Origin: Colius striatus
Lineage: Eukaryota; Chordata; Aves; Coliiformes; Coliidae
DNA: 64,000 bases
Direction: 5' to 3'
NCBI RefSeq assembly: GCF_028858725.1
Contig: NC_084761.1
Location: 25,202,501 to 25,266,500 of the forward strand
The first letter of the stretch is position 1, and every line of letters starts with the position of its first letter. A program made the translations under genes and the position numbers. The notes beneath the pieces were generated by a model that saw nothing but the letters and a program-made list of their open reading frames with translations, searched no databases and was not told the origin of the DNA. Positions 53,901 through 62,800 of this stretch are shown piece by piece.

Positions 53901-56048
53901 GGATAAATTTGGCAGTATCAGACCAAAATGGATCAGTCCACAGCATGCATGCAGAAAATACTCTTGCTACTTTCTTTACAGACTTCTGAATTAGCCAACA
54001 TAGGGTAGTGTTTCCAAGGCAGCTTGTTCACCGAGCAAGAAAAGATTGTACCATGTGCATCTCTACAGAAGAGAATATCACATACAGATGCGTATGAGAA
54101 AAGGCAGGTTGTCAGCACAGCAATGTTCCTCCAAAGAAAGCAGATAAACAAGGGCATGGAGCAACCAACCTGAACAGCACATTACAGTATGCTGTAGTTT
54201 TCCTACAAAATGAATGAACCTTTTTGTCCTGGATGTGGAACACACAGGAATCCTCAGGTCTTTGGGGAAAAAAAAATCTTCCCATAACCAGGCAAGAAAA
54301 AATACTTCAGTGACCAAGACTCCAAAGATAACTTACGTTCTTCAAAGGTTTTATTCTTCAGTGAGACACCTAGACTAAACTAGACTTCAGCACACCACGT
54401 TGTAGAGCCTTTGTGAACTCTGAACTTTTAGTTGGACATATAAATAACGTCTATCAATTGACATTTCATGACTAATAGGCATTTTCATTTCTTATCATAC
54501 TTTATGATGCAACAAAATTTAGAACAGACAGCTGCCATGAGGAGCAGGGCTTGCTCTTCAACTTTTACTTTCTTAACATTAATTACATGGTACAAAACTT
54601 TAACACGCCTGGTCTTTCACAGCTGCATAACTGCACAGGCAAAGAATACTATTGACATGGAAAGCAGCCCTCTGAACATGGAAATTTGAGGACAAGGCTT
54701 ACCTAGTACATGACCTCATAGTTCCAACGGCTTCAATCTACTACCATCTACCACAGTTATTAACCCAGCCCCAAGCACTACTCAGGCAGTAGAAAATCCT
54801 ACCACTCAAAGACAAGCGTGTTTGGTACTAACATGTGAATTAACTACTTCTTTAAAAAGATCAAGAATTAATGTAAAATAGACAAGTGAATTGCGAATTT
54901 CCGTGCTTTTACTAAAAGAAATCTACCTTCAAGCATTTAGCAATACTATATATAGCACAATAAAAGGCTGTTCAAGTAGATGTCTGGCCAGATGCCCTGC
55001 ACTGGCATGGGCAAAGGTCCCTTTTCTAAGATGCATCCTACAAACTAAGACTGATGTTTAAAAAAAACCAAACAAAACAAAACAATAAACCCTCCTTGTC
55101 CATTAAAAAACAAAAGAACAACAAAAAAAAAAAAAAAACAAAAAACTTCAGGGATTTCGTGTAATGTTACTAAAAAACATTTTTAAATTAACCATCCTTT
55201 TACAACTAAATCCAGACAAAATGTGAGTACATATTAATAGCAGTGTTAAATATCATTATCATTTCAGTCATTAAGTTAAAATAATGACAATTCCACAACA
55301 TTATTGTGCAAATACTCTGAGCTTTGTGAAGGCACTCCTAGAGCTTGATGGCTTTCACTTCCTACAGTGGTACAAAATCCATTAAAAGGCCATTAAAACT
55401 CTGATTTTACTTCCCAGAGCATATGCTTTTAATCTAACTACAGAAACCAACGCTGGAGTCCGCCCTGTTTTCCAAAGCCTTCATCCAGGCGCGAACCACA
55501 GTGACACAAGGGCTGCAAAGTAAAAAAACCAAACCAAAACAACCAAAAAAAACCCCAACCAAAGCACAAAACGAAGTAGTGCAGGATAGCCGCAATGCTT
55601 CCAGAAAAAAAATCAACCTAAAAGTCCAAGTGGGATAGGGAAAGCTGGGGACGGGAGTAGCAAACCTCCACGGGGCTCAGCCGCGGTGGTATTGTTTTCT
55701 CCTTCCTTCTCTAGTGGAAGGAGCCTCCACCCAGCCACAGTATAAACACACGGTACTGAAAACTTGGCCAAATTTGTGGAAACTGTCAGGAAAAAAAAGA
55801 AAAAAAAAAGTTGTGCCTGACGTGTGCCTCACATGATTAGCTGCTCTCCCCGACCTCGGCTCCTTCCCCTCCGAGTCTCCCCAAGCTCGGCGACGGTGTC
55901 AGTTAAAGCAAACCGAAAATAAACCACAGAGAAGTAAAAAGTGAGAAGACAGGGGTACGTCCCGGGCCCGGCCCGGCGCGCCCGCCGAGGGGCCGCGGCC
56001 GCCGATAGCCCGTCAGGGCGGTGCCGCCACCCGCCTCACCTTCGCCAT
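35885..56048 (-). CDS. ANXA5: Annexin A5, complete coding span (12 coding exons)
   Basis: Annexin A5 is a cytosolic and extracellular protein that binds phosphatidylserine membranes in a calcium-dependent way. In birds it is also known as anchorin CII, a collagen-binding and matrix-vesicle protein of cartilage. Coding exons on the minus strand are 56048-56040, 48602-48518, 47472-47378, 46618-46505, 44171-44081, 43133-43054, 42594-42538, 41807-41714, 39876-39781, 39254-39196, 37118-36996 and 35947-35885. They sum to 966 nt (321 codons plus TAA) with no internal stop, and every junction is GT/AG with matching phase. The protein starts [16 protein letters not shown], has only a short N-terminal tail, and holds four annexin repeats. 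Calcium-loop motifs are GMGTDE (residues 30-35), GAGTNE (102-107), KWGTDE (186-191) and GAGTDD (261-266), with acidic partners E72, E144, E228 and D303. W187, the residue exposed on calcium binding in annexin V, is present. It ends in CGGDDD. Length and exon sizes match vertebrate ANXA5; I see nothing broken. Confidence 0.97.
35948..36995 (-). other. ANXA5: ANXA5 intron 12 (1.05 kb)
   Basis: Flanked by exon 12 and exon 13. I see no repeat, coding remnant or RNA gene in it. Confidence 0.85.
36996..37118 (-). CDS. ANXA5: ANXA5 exon 12 (residues 261-301)
   Basis: This exon is 123 bp, 41 codons, between a TATTTTTAG acceptor and a GTAAAA donor. It encodes the repeat IV loop [20 protein letters not shown] and continues to [10 protein letters not shown]. 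Confidence 0.97.
37119..39195 (-). other. ANXA5: ANXA5 intron 11 (2.1 kb)
   Basis: It holds an LTR-like segment at about 37499-37769. The rest (37800-39190) is unique-looking AT-rich sequence with no recognisable coding content. Confidence 0.85.
37499..37769 (-). mobile_element. Possible LTR fragment in ANXA5 intron 11
   Basis: Read on the minus strand, this segment holds AATAAA at 37679-37674 and again at 37620-37615, followed by GGCTGGATAATTCGTGGAAT and a GGACTACA end, the layout of an R-U5 region with a TG/CA-type terminus. Direct repeats TTGAA flank it (37494-37498 and 37770-37774). The inner boundary does not end in a clean TG/CA, so the limits are uncertain. It could instead be ordinary intron sequence. 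Confidence 0.4.
39196..39254 (-). CDS. ANXA5: ANXA5 exon 11 (residues 241-260)
   Basis: This exon is 59 bp between a TTTTTTTTCAG acceptor and a GTATTT donor. It encodes [20 protein letters not shown], the start of repeat IV. Confidence 0.97.
39781..39876 (-). CDS. ANXA5: ANXA5 exon 10 (residues 209-241)
   Basis: This exon is 96 bp between a TTTTTCAG acceptor and a GTAATT donor. It starts [21 protein letters not shown]228 in DRETSG is the acidic partner of the repeat III calcium loop. Confidence 0.97.
40070..40795 (+). repeat. CR1 LINE 3' fragment (diverged subfamily), in ANXA5 intron 9
   Basis: The stretch gaagggactggagcatctct, a GAGAAAAGGCTGAGAGAGCTGGG-type segment, and the tail GAGGTCACTTCCAACCTCAACCACTATGTGACTCT are typical of the CR1 ORF2 C-terminus and 3' UTR. 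It is 5' truncated and full of stops and small indels, and it ends differently from the younger copies, which suggests an older subfamily. Its orientation is antisense to ANXA5. Confidence 0.88.
41714..41807 (-). CDS. ANXA5: ANXA5 exon 9 (residues 178-209, repeat III)
   Basis: This exon is 94 bp between an ACAACAG acceptor and a GTAGGT donor. It encodes [20 protein letters not shown] and onward to SHLRR plus one base of Val209. W187 sits in the KWGTDE loop that inserts into the membrane when calcium binds. Confidence 0.97.
42538..42594 (-). CDS. ANXA5: ANXA5 exon 8 (residues 159-177, linker II-III)
   Basis: This exon is 57 bp, 19 codons, between a TTTGTAG acceptor and a GTGAGT donor. It encodes [19 protein letters not shown], the linker between repeats II and III. 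Confidence 0.96.
43054..43133 (-). CDS. ANXA5: ANXA5 exon 7 (residues 132-158)
   Basis: This exon is 80 bp between a TTTGCAG acceptor and a GTCAGT donor. It encodes [20 protein letters not shown] and onward to LLQ. E144 lies in the TGETSG motif and is the acidic cap of the repeat II calcium site. Confidence 0.97.
44081..44171 (-). CDS. ANXA5: ANXA5 exon 6 (residues 102-132)
   Basis: This exon is 91 bp between a CCCTGCAG acceptor and a GTAAAG donor. It encodes the repeat II loop [20 protein letters not shown] and continues to IKQVYLQ plus the first base of Glu132. Confidence 0.97.
44172..46504 (-). other. ANXA5: ANXA5 intron 5 (2.3 kb)
   Basis: No known repeat was recognised. Two clusters of open frames on the gene strand (44257-44526 and 44992-45412) do not correspond to any protein I recognise; see the findings. 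Confidence 0.85.
46505..46618 (-). CDS. ANXA5: ANXA5 exon 5 (residues 64-101)
   Basis: This exon is 114 bp, exactly 38 codons, between a GCATTAG acceptor and a GTAAGA donor. It starts [15 protein letters not shown], which includes E72, the acidic calcium ligand of repeat I, and ends ALKHAIK at the start of repeat II. Confidence 0.97.
47378..47472 (-). CDS. ANXA5: ANXA5 exon 4 (residues 32-63)
   Basis: This exon is 95 bp between an ACTTCAG acceptor and a GTGAGA donor. It encodes [20 protein letters not shown] and onward to FGR. It completes the repeat I loop (GTDE) and the helix carrying the TSRNNAQRQ motif typical of annexin repeats. It ends in phase 0 at codon 63. Confidence 0.97.
48518..48602 (-). 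CDS. ANXA5: ANXA5 exon 3 (residues 4-32, start of repeat I)
   Basis: This exon is 85 bp between a TCCTCCAG acceptor and a GTAAGC donor. It encodes [20 protein letters not shown] and onward to KGM plus the first base of Gly32. It carries the first half of the repeat I calcium loop (K29-G-M-G). Confidence 0.97.
48603..56039 (-). other. ANXA5: ANXA5 intron 2 (7.4 kb)
   Basis: This is the largest intron. It holds an antisense CR1 copy at 48718-49048, a T16 run at 52849-52864, a purine-rich GAGA/GGAG stretch near 53520-53600, and an A16 run (55123-55138) inside A/C-rich simple sequence at 55060-55145, with a second such patch at 55520-55565. Short open frames occur but none is recognisable. Confidence 0.85.
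48718..49048 (+). repeat. CR1 LINE 3' fragment in ANXA5 intron 2
   Basis: It starts with tttacaaatatgtaaagggc and ends with GGTTGGACTAGATGATATTTTGAGG and a CCTTCCAATCCTTAAGATTATG tail, which is the CR1 3' end. It is about 115 bp upstream of exon 3 and antisense to the gene. Confidence 0.92.
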
Positions 56049-56089
56049 CTCCGGGATCTGCCGGGCCGGGGCTGGGGCCGGGTACGAGT
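56040..56089 (-). CDS. ANXA5: ANXA5 exon 2: end of 5' UTR plus codons 1-3 (MAK)
   Basis: The acceptor is TTTCTTTGCAG at 56100-56090 and the donor is AAG|GTGAGG after 56040. The ATG is at 56048-56046 and encodes Met-Ala-Lys before a phase-0 junction; Tyr4 begins exon 3. This start is chosen because it joins in frame to the conserved YTRGTVTAF segment and gives the family's usual short N-terminus. Confidence 0.88.
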
Positions 56090-56171
56090 CTGCAAAGAAA
56101 GATGCGACAGTGAGCACCCGCTCGGCCCGCCGCCCTCTCCTCTCCTCGCCTCCCCTCCCGGCGCCCCTTAC
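56090..56171 (-). other. ANXA5: ANXA5 intron 1 (82 bp)
   Basis: The donor is CACG|GTAAGGGG and the acceptor is CTTTCTTTGCAG. The sequence GTGCTCACTG, about 25-30 nt before the acceptor, can serve as a branch site. The intron is GC-rich except for its last 20 nt and lies wholly inside the CpG island. Confidence 0.65.
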
Positions 56172-56230
56172 CGTGAGCCGGTCCTTCGCGTTGCCGCCGC
56201 CCTAAGCTGCCGGGAGCACTGAGTAGGGCG
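56172..56230 (-). other. ANXA5: ANXA5 exon 1, 5' untranslated (5' end approximate)
   Basis: The minus strand reads CGGCTCACG then GTAAGG, a good splice donor with the exon ending at 56172. The upstream limit is set only by a pyrimidine-rich tract (56231-56262) and a GGGCGGG box at 56226-56232, so the transcription start is a guess. No ATG occurs in the proposed exon. A non-coding first exon fits the vertebrate ANXA5 gene plan. Confidence 0.6.
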
Positions 56231-56534
56231 GGAGAGAGGGAGGGAGAGGAAGAAGGAGGGGGCCCCGCCGCTGCTTGCCTCAGCCGGGGGCCGGGCCAGG
56301 CCCCACCCTGGGCGGGTGGCCGGCGGGCCGCGGCCGCCTCCCCGGGGCCGCCGGCGGTTTCACCCCGCAAGGCCCGGCGGCTGCGAGGCGCACGGAGCGT
56401 CGCCGGCGTTGGCGGCCCGGCTGGGGCAGGCGGCCGGCGGGCAGAGCAGAGCTGCTCCTCGCTGGCTGCTGAAGGGGCACTCCGCAGGTCTGGGTGCCCC
56501 TGGGCCCCTCAAAGCAAAGGTGGGTAGCGCCGAA

Positions 56535-56890
56535 GGACCAAATGATCACACGATCGTTTAAGTTGGGAAAGACCTTTAAGACCATTAACCCAGCACGGCC
56601 TTATCCACCACTAAGCCACGTCGTCAAGTGCCACATCTACATGTCCCTCCAGGGATGATGACTTCACCATTCAATGCTGTGCAGCCTGTGCCAGTGCTTG
56701 ATAACCCTTTCTGTAAAGAAACTTTTCCTGATATCCAATCTAAACCTCTCCTGGCATTTTGCTATCCAGACATTTTTTCCCACCCAGCCAACAGTACACT
56801 CATCCAAGCCATGAGCAGCCCAGTTTCTCCAAGACAATGTTGTAGGGCCAAGCGAAAGCCTTCCCTCCACCTGCATCATTTCCCTGGGGC
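56535..56890 (-). repeat. CR1 LINE 3' fragment (older subfamily) beside the ANXA5 promoter
   Basis: In reverse complement it matches the older CR1 3' end: gtttaagttgggaaagacct and ttaagaccattaacccagc, with ttcctgatatccaatctaaa and acctctcctggca further inside. It begins about 0.3 kb upstream of the inferred ANXA5 start, at the edge of the CpG island. Confidence 0.88.
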
Positions 56891-59800
56891 TCTGCCCCTT
56901 TCAATGATTGCTTCTCCTCCATTGTTTTCAAATTCTTAGTAATAATAAACCTTTTAAAAGAAAAAACTCATTTGCAGATAGATAGCCTTCAAGAAGTGTT
57001 CTAGCCCCCTCCTAATGAAATCTGTATAAAAGTCCATTCCCATTAATCTGAAGAGTACTATATCCCATCACTACAGGACAAGTCTGTACTGAATTTCAAA
57101 GCAGGCGTTTAAACAGCTGTCCTGTTAGCATCCAAGTACACTAAGTTAGCAAAATAAGCAACAATATTGGAACAGAACATAAGGGCTGTATTTCTAGGCT
57201 ATCAGTATGGAAAGCATTTTGGGTGATGATGCTTTTCTCAGCATCTTACAGCAGGACCATTTCCCTGACCCAGGTATAGAGAAGATATATCTAGTTTGGG
57301 AGAGCAATGAGGATGCAGCCTGCAGGGCTGTTCAACAATCATTTTTCACCTACAGCTGCAGACTTGCTCCCTCACCCATACCAGTGCAATCCAGCTGTGT
57401 GTCAGATGAGACAAGGAAAAGAGACTGCAACACAAATGGAATTTAGTGTCTTTGCCAAAATAAAACACGAGGATAATCTTGCTATGTTGGCTTTTTAAAG
57501 CGTAATGGTCACTTCTGTCTTAAAGTGAGTTGTGCTTACCTCAGAAGACACCAACAGAAATGCAGATTGTGATGTAAATTTAAATAGTTTCTCCATCATA
57601 TCTTGTTTCCTCAGAAATGCACATGCAGTTCAGCAAAAACACAAGATCCACTCATCTGGCTTCCTTTGCAGAATCCAGGATCAAAAGGTTTACTAAAATG
57701 GCCTGATTTACTTATCAAAGTCTAATTTTACTCTAATTCATTGAAGTGGCATTCAACAGATGCTCAAAGCTGGGGAAAGGAGCAGTGAGCTGCTGATAAT
57801 ATGCATGTGAAAATGCACATATGGATTAGATGTAAAATAATGGCATTCAAGAAAATATTCTGAATTGGTTTTAAAAATAGTGGTTGATGTTGGAACAGAT
57901 TGCTTTGAAGCCCAAGCTTGCTTACACACAACCACCTTTTTCTGCAAAAGAAAGTATTTTTCTCCGTACACACTATATCCAGAGCAATCACACGCAGTGC
58001 TGTGATCATGTTTCAAGCTTTACCATCTAGAAAGTGTACACATGCACACACAGTGAAATGCAGAGGGATCTAAATCTGCCTTCTTTAGCACACTTCAAAA
58101 ATTCTGTTGATCAGAGTGAGGTCTGACAAACACAGCGGTGACTGCATGCCAAGTGCCAAATGACACAAGTAAGTGCACAGCCAAATGGAGTTCAAACCTC
58201 GTTAGTGACTCAGATGTGTGATAAGGAAAACTTATTGGGTAACATGAATGTTGGGAACAAAACCCAAAGGTTGTATCAGTATTGTGAACAATTTAGAAGG
58301 TGCCTAGAAACTAATAAAGCTATAGTTCTTGTCACTTTGAAATATGCTAATGGAATTTCTCTGCTATAGCAAATAGCACACACAAAGATTGGTATGTTGC
58401 TTTTACTGATACAAATGCATCTATTTAACTTCACAAATAAAACCTTGAATAACTTGGGGAAAAAAAAAAAGGCATTTAAAATTATTTAGCAGTTAGCCTG
58501 CGTGCATGTGGAATGCAACTGCACTGCCCTAAACACTCCCTCTTCTCCCTTCCTCTCCTGGCTCCCAGTACTGCAATACACTTTGAATTCCAGGCCTCCT
58601 ACAGTGCCAAGAATACTTTAAACCAGGCGATGTGACACACAATTTCTGTGAGCTTAATGAAAACGTTCCAAGTGTGTCATGGCTATAACAGCACCTTAAG
58701 AGGCATAGGGGAAAAGCTTGTTTTTTCCCCATCTCTTCTTATACCTTCTGTCTTCTGGATTTTTCTGTATGATGGGATTTTTGTTTCCCATGCTTTCTTT
58801 AGTATCCTTACTAATTTGTAGCAGCTCTCGGATTTAAAGAAATTATCAAAGAGATATCTTTCATTCCATTTTTCCCTTTAAACTTTTTGTTGGAGGTTAT
58901 GGATTTGGAATCAAATTAACACGTGCCCTTTGTTTGGTGGGAAGTGGCTCTGTGTACACTTGGAAGAAATCTACCTTCTTTCATTTCAAGGTATTTGAAA
59001 CAGTTTTCCACGGTTCTACCTTTGAGCAGTTTACAGACAATAGCTCGTTATTCTAACCTACTTGCACAGTCTTACCCTCAGCCAAGCATGAGGTAACATT
59101 CAGTCAGTCAAAGGTAACCTCTGGATTTCTAATTGGTGAAGGACAGGGAAAAGAATTTTGGATGTGAGAACACTCTGTTCTCTGTATTTTCTTGCTCTGG
59201 AGGGGGCCTCAAATACATGGTCCAAGATGAACCGCAACAGCAGGAAAAGGTTGAACAGAAAAGAGAACAATCTTCTTGCCAACAGATGAAGTTTAGAGTA
59301 AAATTTACTCTAGTCAATCTAAAATGTCATCAATATTTTTTTAAACAAGCAAATATTTGCATAGCTTCATGGAAAGAAGTGGTGGTGGGGGAACATTAGA
59401 GTAAAACCATGTGAAATATTTGCCAGTTCATTTCACAAGAGCAAGTGTTTGGAAAACAAAAAAAATTATCTCCTGATCACCACAGAACTTCAGCCTTTGT
59501 GTTGATTTGAATGCAAAGGGAATAGTAAGACATAGCTACACTGGCAAAGCCAGAATGAACCCAAAGATATGAACAGATAACTGGAGGGAAGTGCATGTTT
59601 CACTGACTGCTTTCTGTGGAAACAACTCAAGTCAGGCCAAAACAGTTCTAGAGGGTGACTCATGAGCATCGTGATGAGGACCTTCATAGCCACCTTGGGC
59701 AAGTATTTAACCTGACAACACCTCCAATATTCAATAGTGTTCCCCCACAAGCCACAAATACGCCTTCTAGATTTAATATAATTCTTTTTCTCTCTCTTTT

Positions 59801-62800
59801 TTTTTTTACTTTAAGTCAAATTTTCACACAAGGGGAAAAAAAAGTGCATTAAGTAAAAGCAGTCTTTCCTCCTTCCAAGCCCCCTCCTGCTCTTTGCATC
59901 TTCGACAACTAGCAGAGTCATACCAGGATGTAACAGTCCGCTTCCCAGTGCTGCTACTGGCACAGTACACTTCCAATCCTTCCGTAGCACAGAGCTGCAA
60001 ACACCTGGAACGATAAAAAGCAATAAAACGTGCTGAGAAACAGAGCGGCAGTGCCTTAATGATGCATTTAGCTCTGTCACACATTGTGACTTTGCAAGCA
60101 GGGTCCTGTCAGTTCCCAATCCACTTCAAGGCACAAGTCTTCTCCATACAAAGTGAAATTTTGGAGTTGGTCTCAAAGTCACACTTTCAAAGGGAAAAGA
60201 AATGCTGAAATATCACACTGAGGCTGAACATGCCTTGATTAAGCAACCAGGAAGTGTTCAGCAGCCAGAAAGCCAAAGTAACCTCAGAAGCAACCTTGCA
60301 CTTGCCCCGGGAGGCAAAAATGGGATTGCATCCATTCAGGGATACACCCTGGGGTAATTTTTTTACTCTGGAGATACATTAGCTAGTGCTGCTGTGTCAC
60401 AGCACGCAACTTCCCTGACCTAAGATCTTGAAAAGTGATTTCAAAAGCTCTACATTAATCCAAAATTGCAGCATGAAAAAAAAAATTAATGATTAAGACA
60501 CATCAGTGGTTGCTTGCTGGGCATTTCTTGTTCCTCCAGATGAGCTGAGGACCTCGGAGGGACATGGCCAGCCTGAAACCCTACTTGATGGGCCTTCACA
60601 GCATCTTCCTGTGGAGGAGGTGATAGGAGAGAAAAAAACCCACCAAACTATCATTGGGACCCATCTTCACTTGTCAAACACTTCTCTGCTTTCGGGAGAA
60701 TATGAGGGGTTTGTTGCCTCCCAAAGAAGTGCTGTAAAAGCCACTTGTCTTTAAAGTAATTGTCTGTATATTGTTTTCCTTTAAAAGAAAAATCCAAAAC
60801 CTCAGTACAAGCTGCACCTCTTGGCCTAAAGTTCAAGAACCTGTAGGCAGAACTGCATGTTACATAAGACAAAAATCAGTATGCACATGCTACCTAAAAC
60901 TGCATGGTCTCAGTAAACCTTCCTACTTCTGTATGAAATTCAGATATGTAAGTAGTTTTAGGCATATTTCTTTAAAATAAACAAGCAAGCAAACTTTCCT
61001 TGAGCACTGACCACGGTATAAAGTCCAAAATCACCATCACACCACAGTTTTGCAACCAAGTTGTTACAGACGTAGAAAGGAGGCAAAGACTGCATGCAAG
61101 AATCATCATACATGTGAAATATGGGATTTCTAATAAGGGGTTAGACAATGTTTTCAAAGTCTGGTAGTAGCACTAAAATACATCTGCATGTTTTTCCAAA
61201 AACAATGTAAATGTCTTAAAGGATGAAACGTTAGCACAAAAGCAGTTAATTTCCAAACCAGGCCCTCTTGCAGCTGCTGACAAGAACAAGCTGCCAGATC
61301 ACAGAAAGATCAGTAACTTCATATTTTAAAAAAAGAAATAAATATGAAGATAGATGGTTTGCTGTATGAACACAGTCTTCCAGTGGGTGTCCTCACCTCC
61401 TGCCCAAAAACACCATACATCATTTTGCTACCAATAATATTCCTGAGCTATTACATGACACTACATAGATACTTTAAAGTGCACTGCAGAAGAGAAAAAA
61501 AAATAGCAAGGCTCATATTAAAGGAAAGTTTGCTTCTGCTATGTCTTTGATGGCTGCTGAAAAGGGAAAGGTCTTTCCATTTGTCTAACAAGAGCTGGAG
61601 CACAGTAATCCCATTAGAGCCCTTTTACATGATAGAGAAAGGCCAAGGACAGTTACTATCCAAGTTGAAATATTTTATCTTGTAAAAAAAAAGGTCCCAT
61701 TTAAAATATTTTGCAAAGCCTGTTGTAGAGGCACTGAAGTACAATCAGTTTACCAAGGGAGATTTTCACGCTTAGGTAATTTTATGGAGCAGGCAGTTTC
61801 CTTATTAAATTATAACCCAAGATCAATCTTAAATGCTTTTCCACATTTCAACGTCCCTTTCAAAGTGGAACAGTCAAAACTGCTTGATGAACTAAATCTC
61901 AGAAGCAAAGGTGAGGGAGGAAAAAAAAAAAAGAGCAATTTGCAGTTCATGCTTTAATACTGACAGAGAAGAAATCAGACCCAGAAAACTGGGTGCCAAA
62001 GGAGTGCCTCACTTCCCTCTGCTCCTACAAAAGGACAACAAAAAGCTCAGCTGTCAGCGCAAATGGAGAGACCTTTCTACTGCACCCCAGCACCTTGGGT
62101 GGAAGGTACAAGGGGAACACTAAGCTGTAAAGCTATTTTAAAAAGGGAGAAGTGGGGAGAGTGATTTGCTTTACAGACAGGATAAAAAGTTCAGATTTTA
62201 ATACTGACAGAAAGTTTATAAAATTCTTTCCATGCTGCCTGTGCTGGCATCAGGGAGCTGCCGAAGGACAGGCTAAGAGTACAAAGCAGAAGAAGACTTC
62301 ATTTTTTTTAAAGCACTCTGAGACTTACTTTAGAGACTAAATATTGGCTTATATGACAGCAAAGACAACTTCCTGTAAGTGATTCATTACTTCTAATCCA
62401 CAACCCATTACAGAGCAGTGCTCTGACAGATACTTGATTTCTCTTGGGACACTGGTACAATGTGAAAAGGTTAATAGGAACTAAGAGCATTCATACCAGT
62501 TACAGCATCAGGCAGTTGAATTCATCTTACTGGAAAAATATTTCATATTCTTTTAGTCAGGGGAGGTGCAGGTTTCTTTGAAATTATCTTCCTCTAAGAA
62601 ACATCACAACGTTGTCATCAATGCAATAATCTCAATTCAAGAAACAGTAAATCGATTGAGCCACATTCCAGTACTTGTCTCAGACCCCGAAGGCTCATCT
62701 TGATTACTATCACAGCTCTACAACACTGCACCAGGCTGCCCAGTTCTTCCTGAGAAAGAATATTTCCACACCTGATGACCAGTGATACAGACTCATCTGC

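Larger units (their letters stand above)
55850..56540. promoter_or_regulatory. ANXA5: CpG island and ANXA5 promoter region
   Basis: This is the only strongly GC- and CpG-rich block in the window, and it surrounds exons 1 and 2 of ANXA5. It contains a GGGCGGG box (56226-56232), many CCGG and CGGCGG runs, and a purine-rich tract at 56231-56262 that reads as a CT tract on the gene strand just before exon 1. I see no TATA box at a useful distance, which fits a dispersed CpG-type promoter. Confidence 0.8.

Noticed and set aside
55903..56370. 155-codon minus-strand frame in the CpG island
   Set aside because: It reads through ANXA5 exons 1 and 2 in a frame rich in Gly, Ala, Pro and Arg, which is the usual product of CpG-island sequence.
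56275..56585. Several frames on both strands upstream of exon 1, suggesting a divergent gene
   Set aside because: Composition alone explains them, and they run into a CR1 fragment. No splice donor with a plausible next exon was seen on the plus strand.
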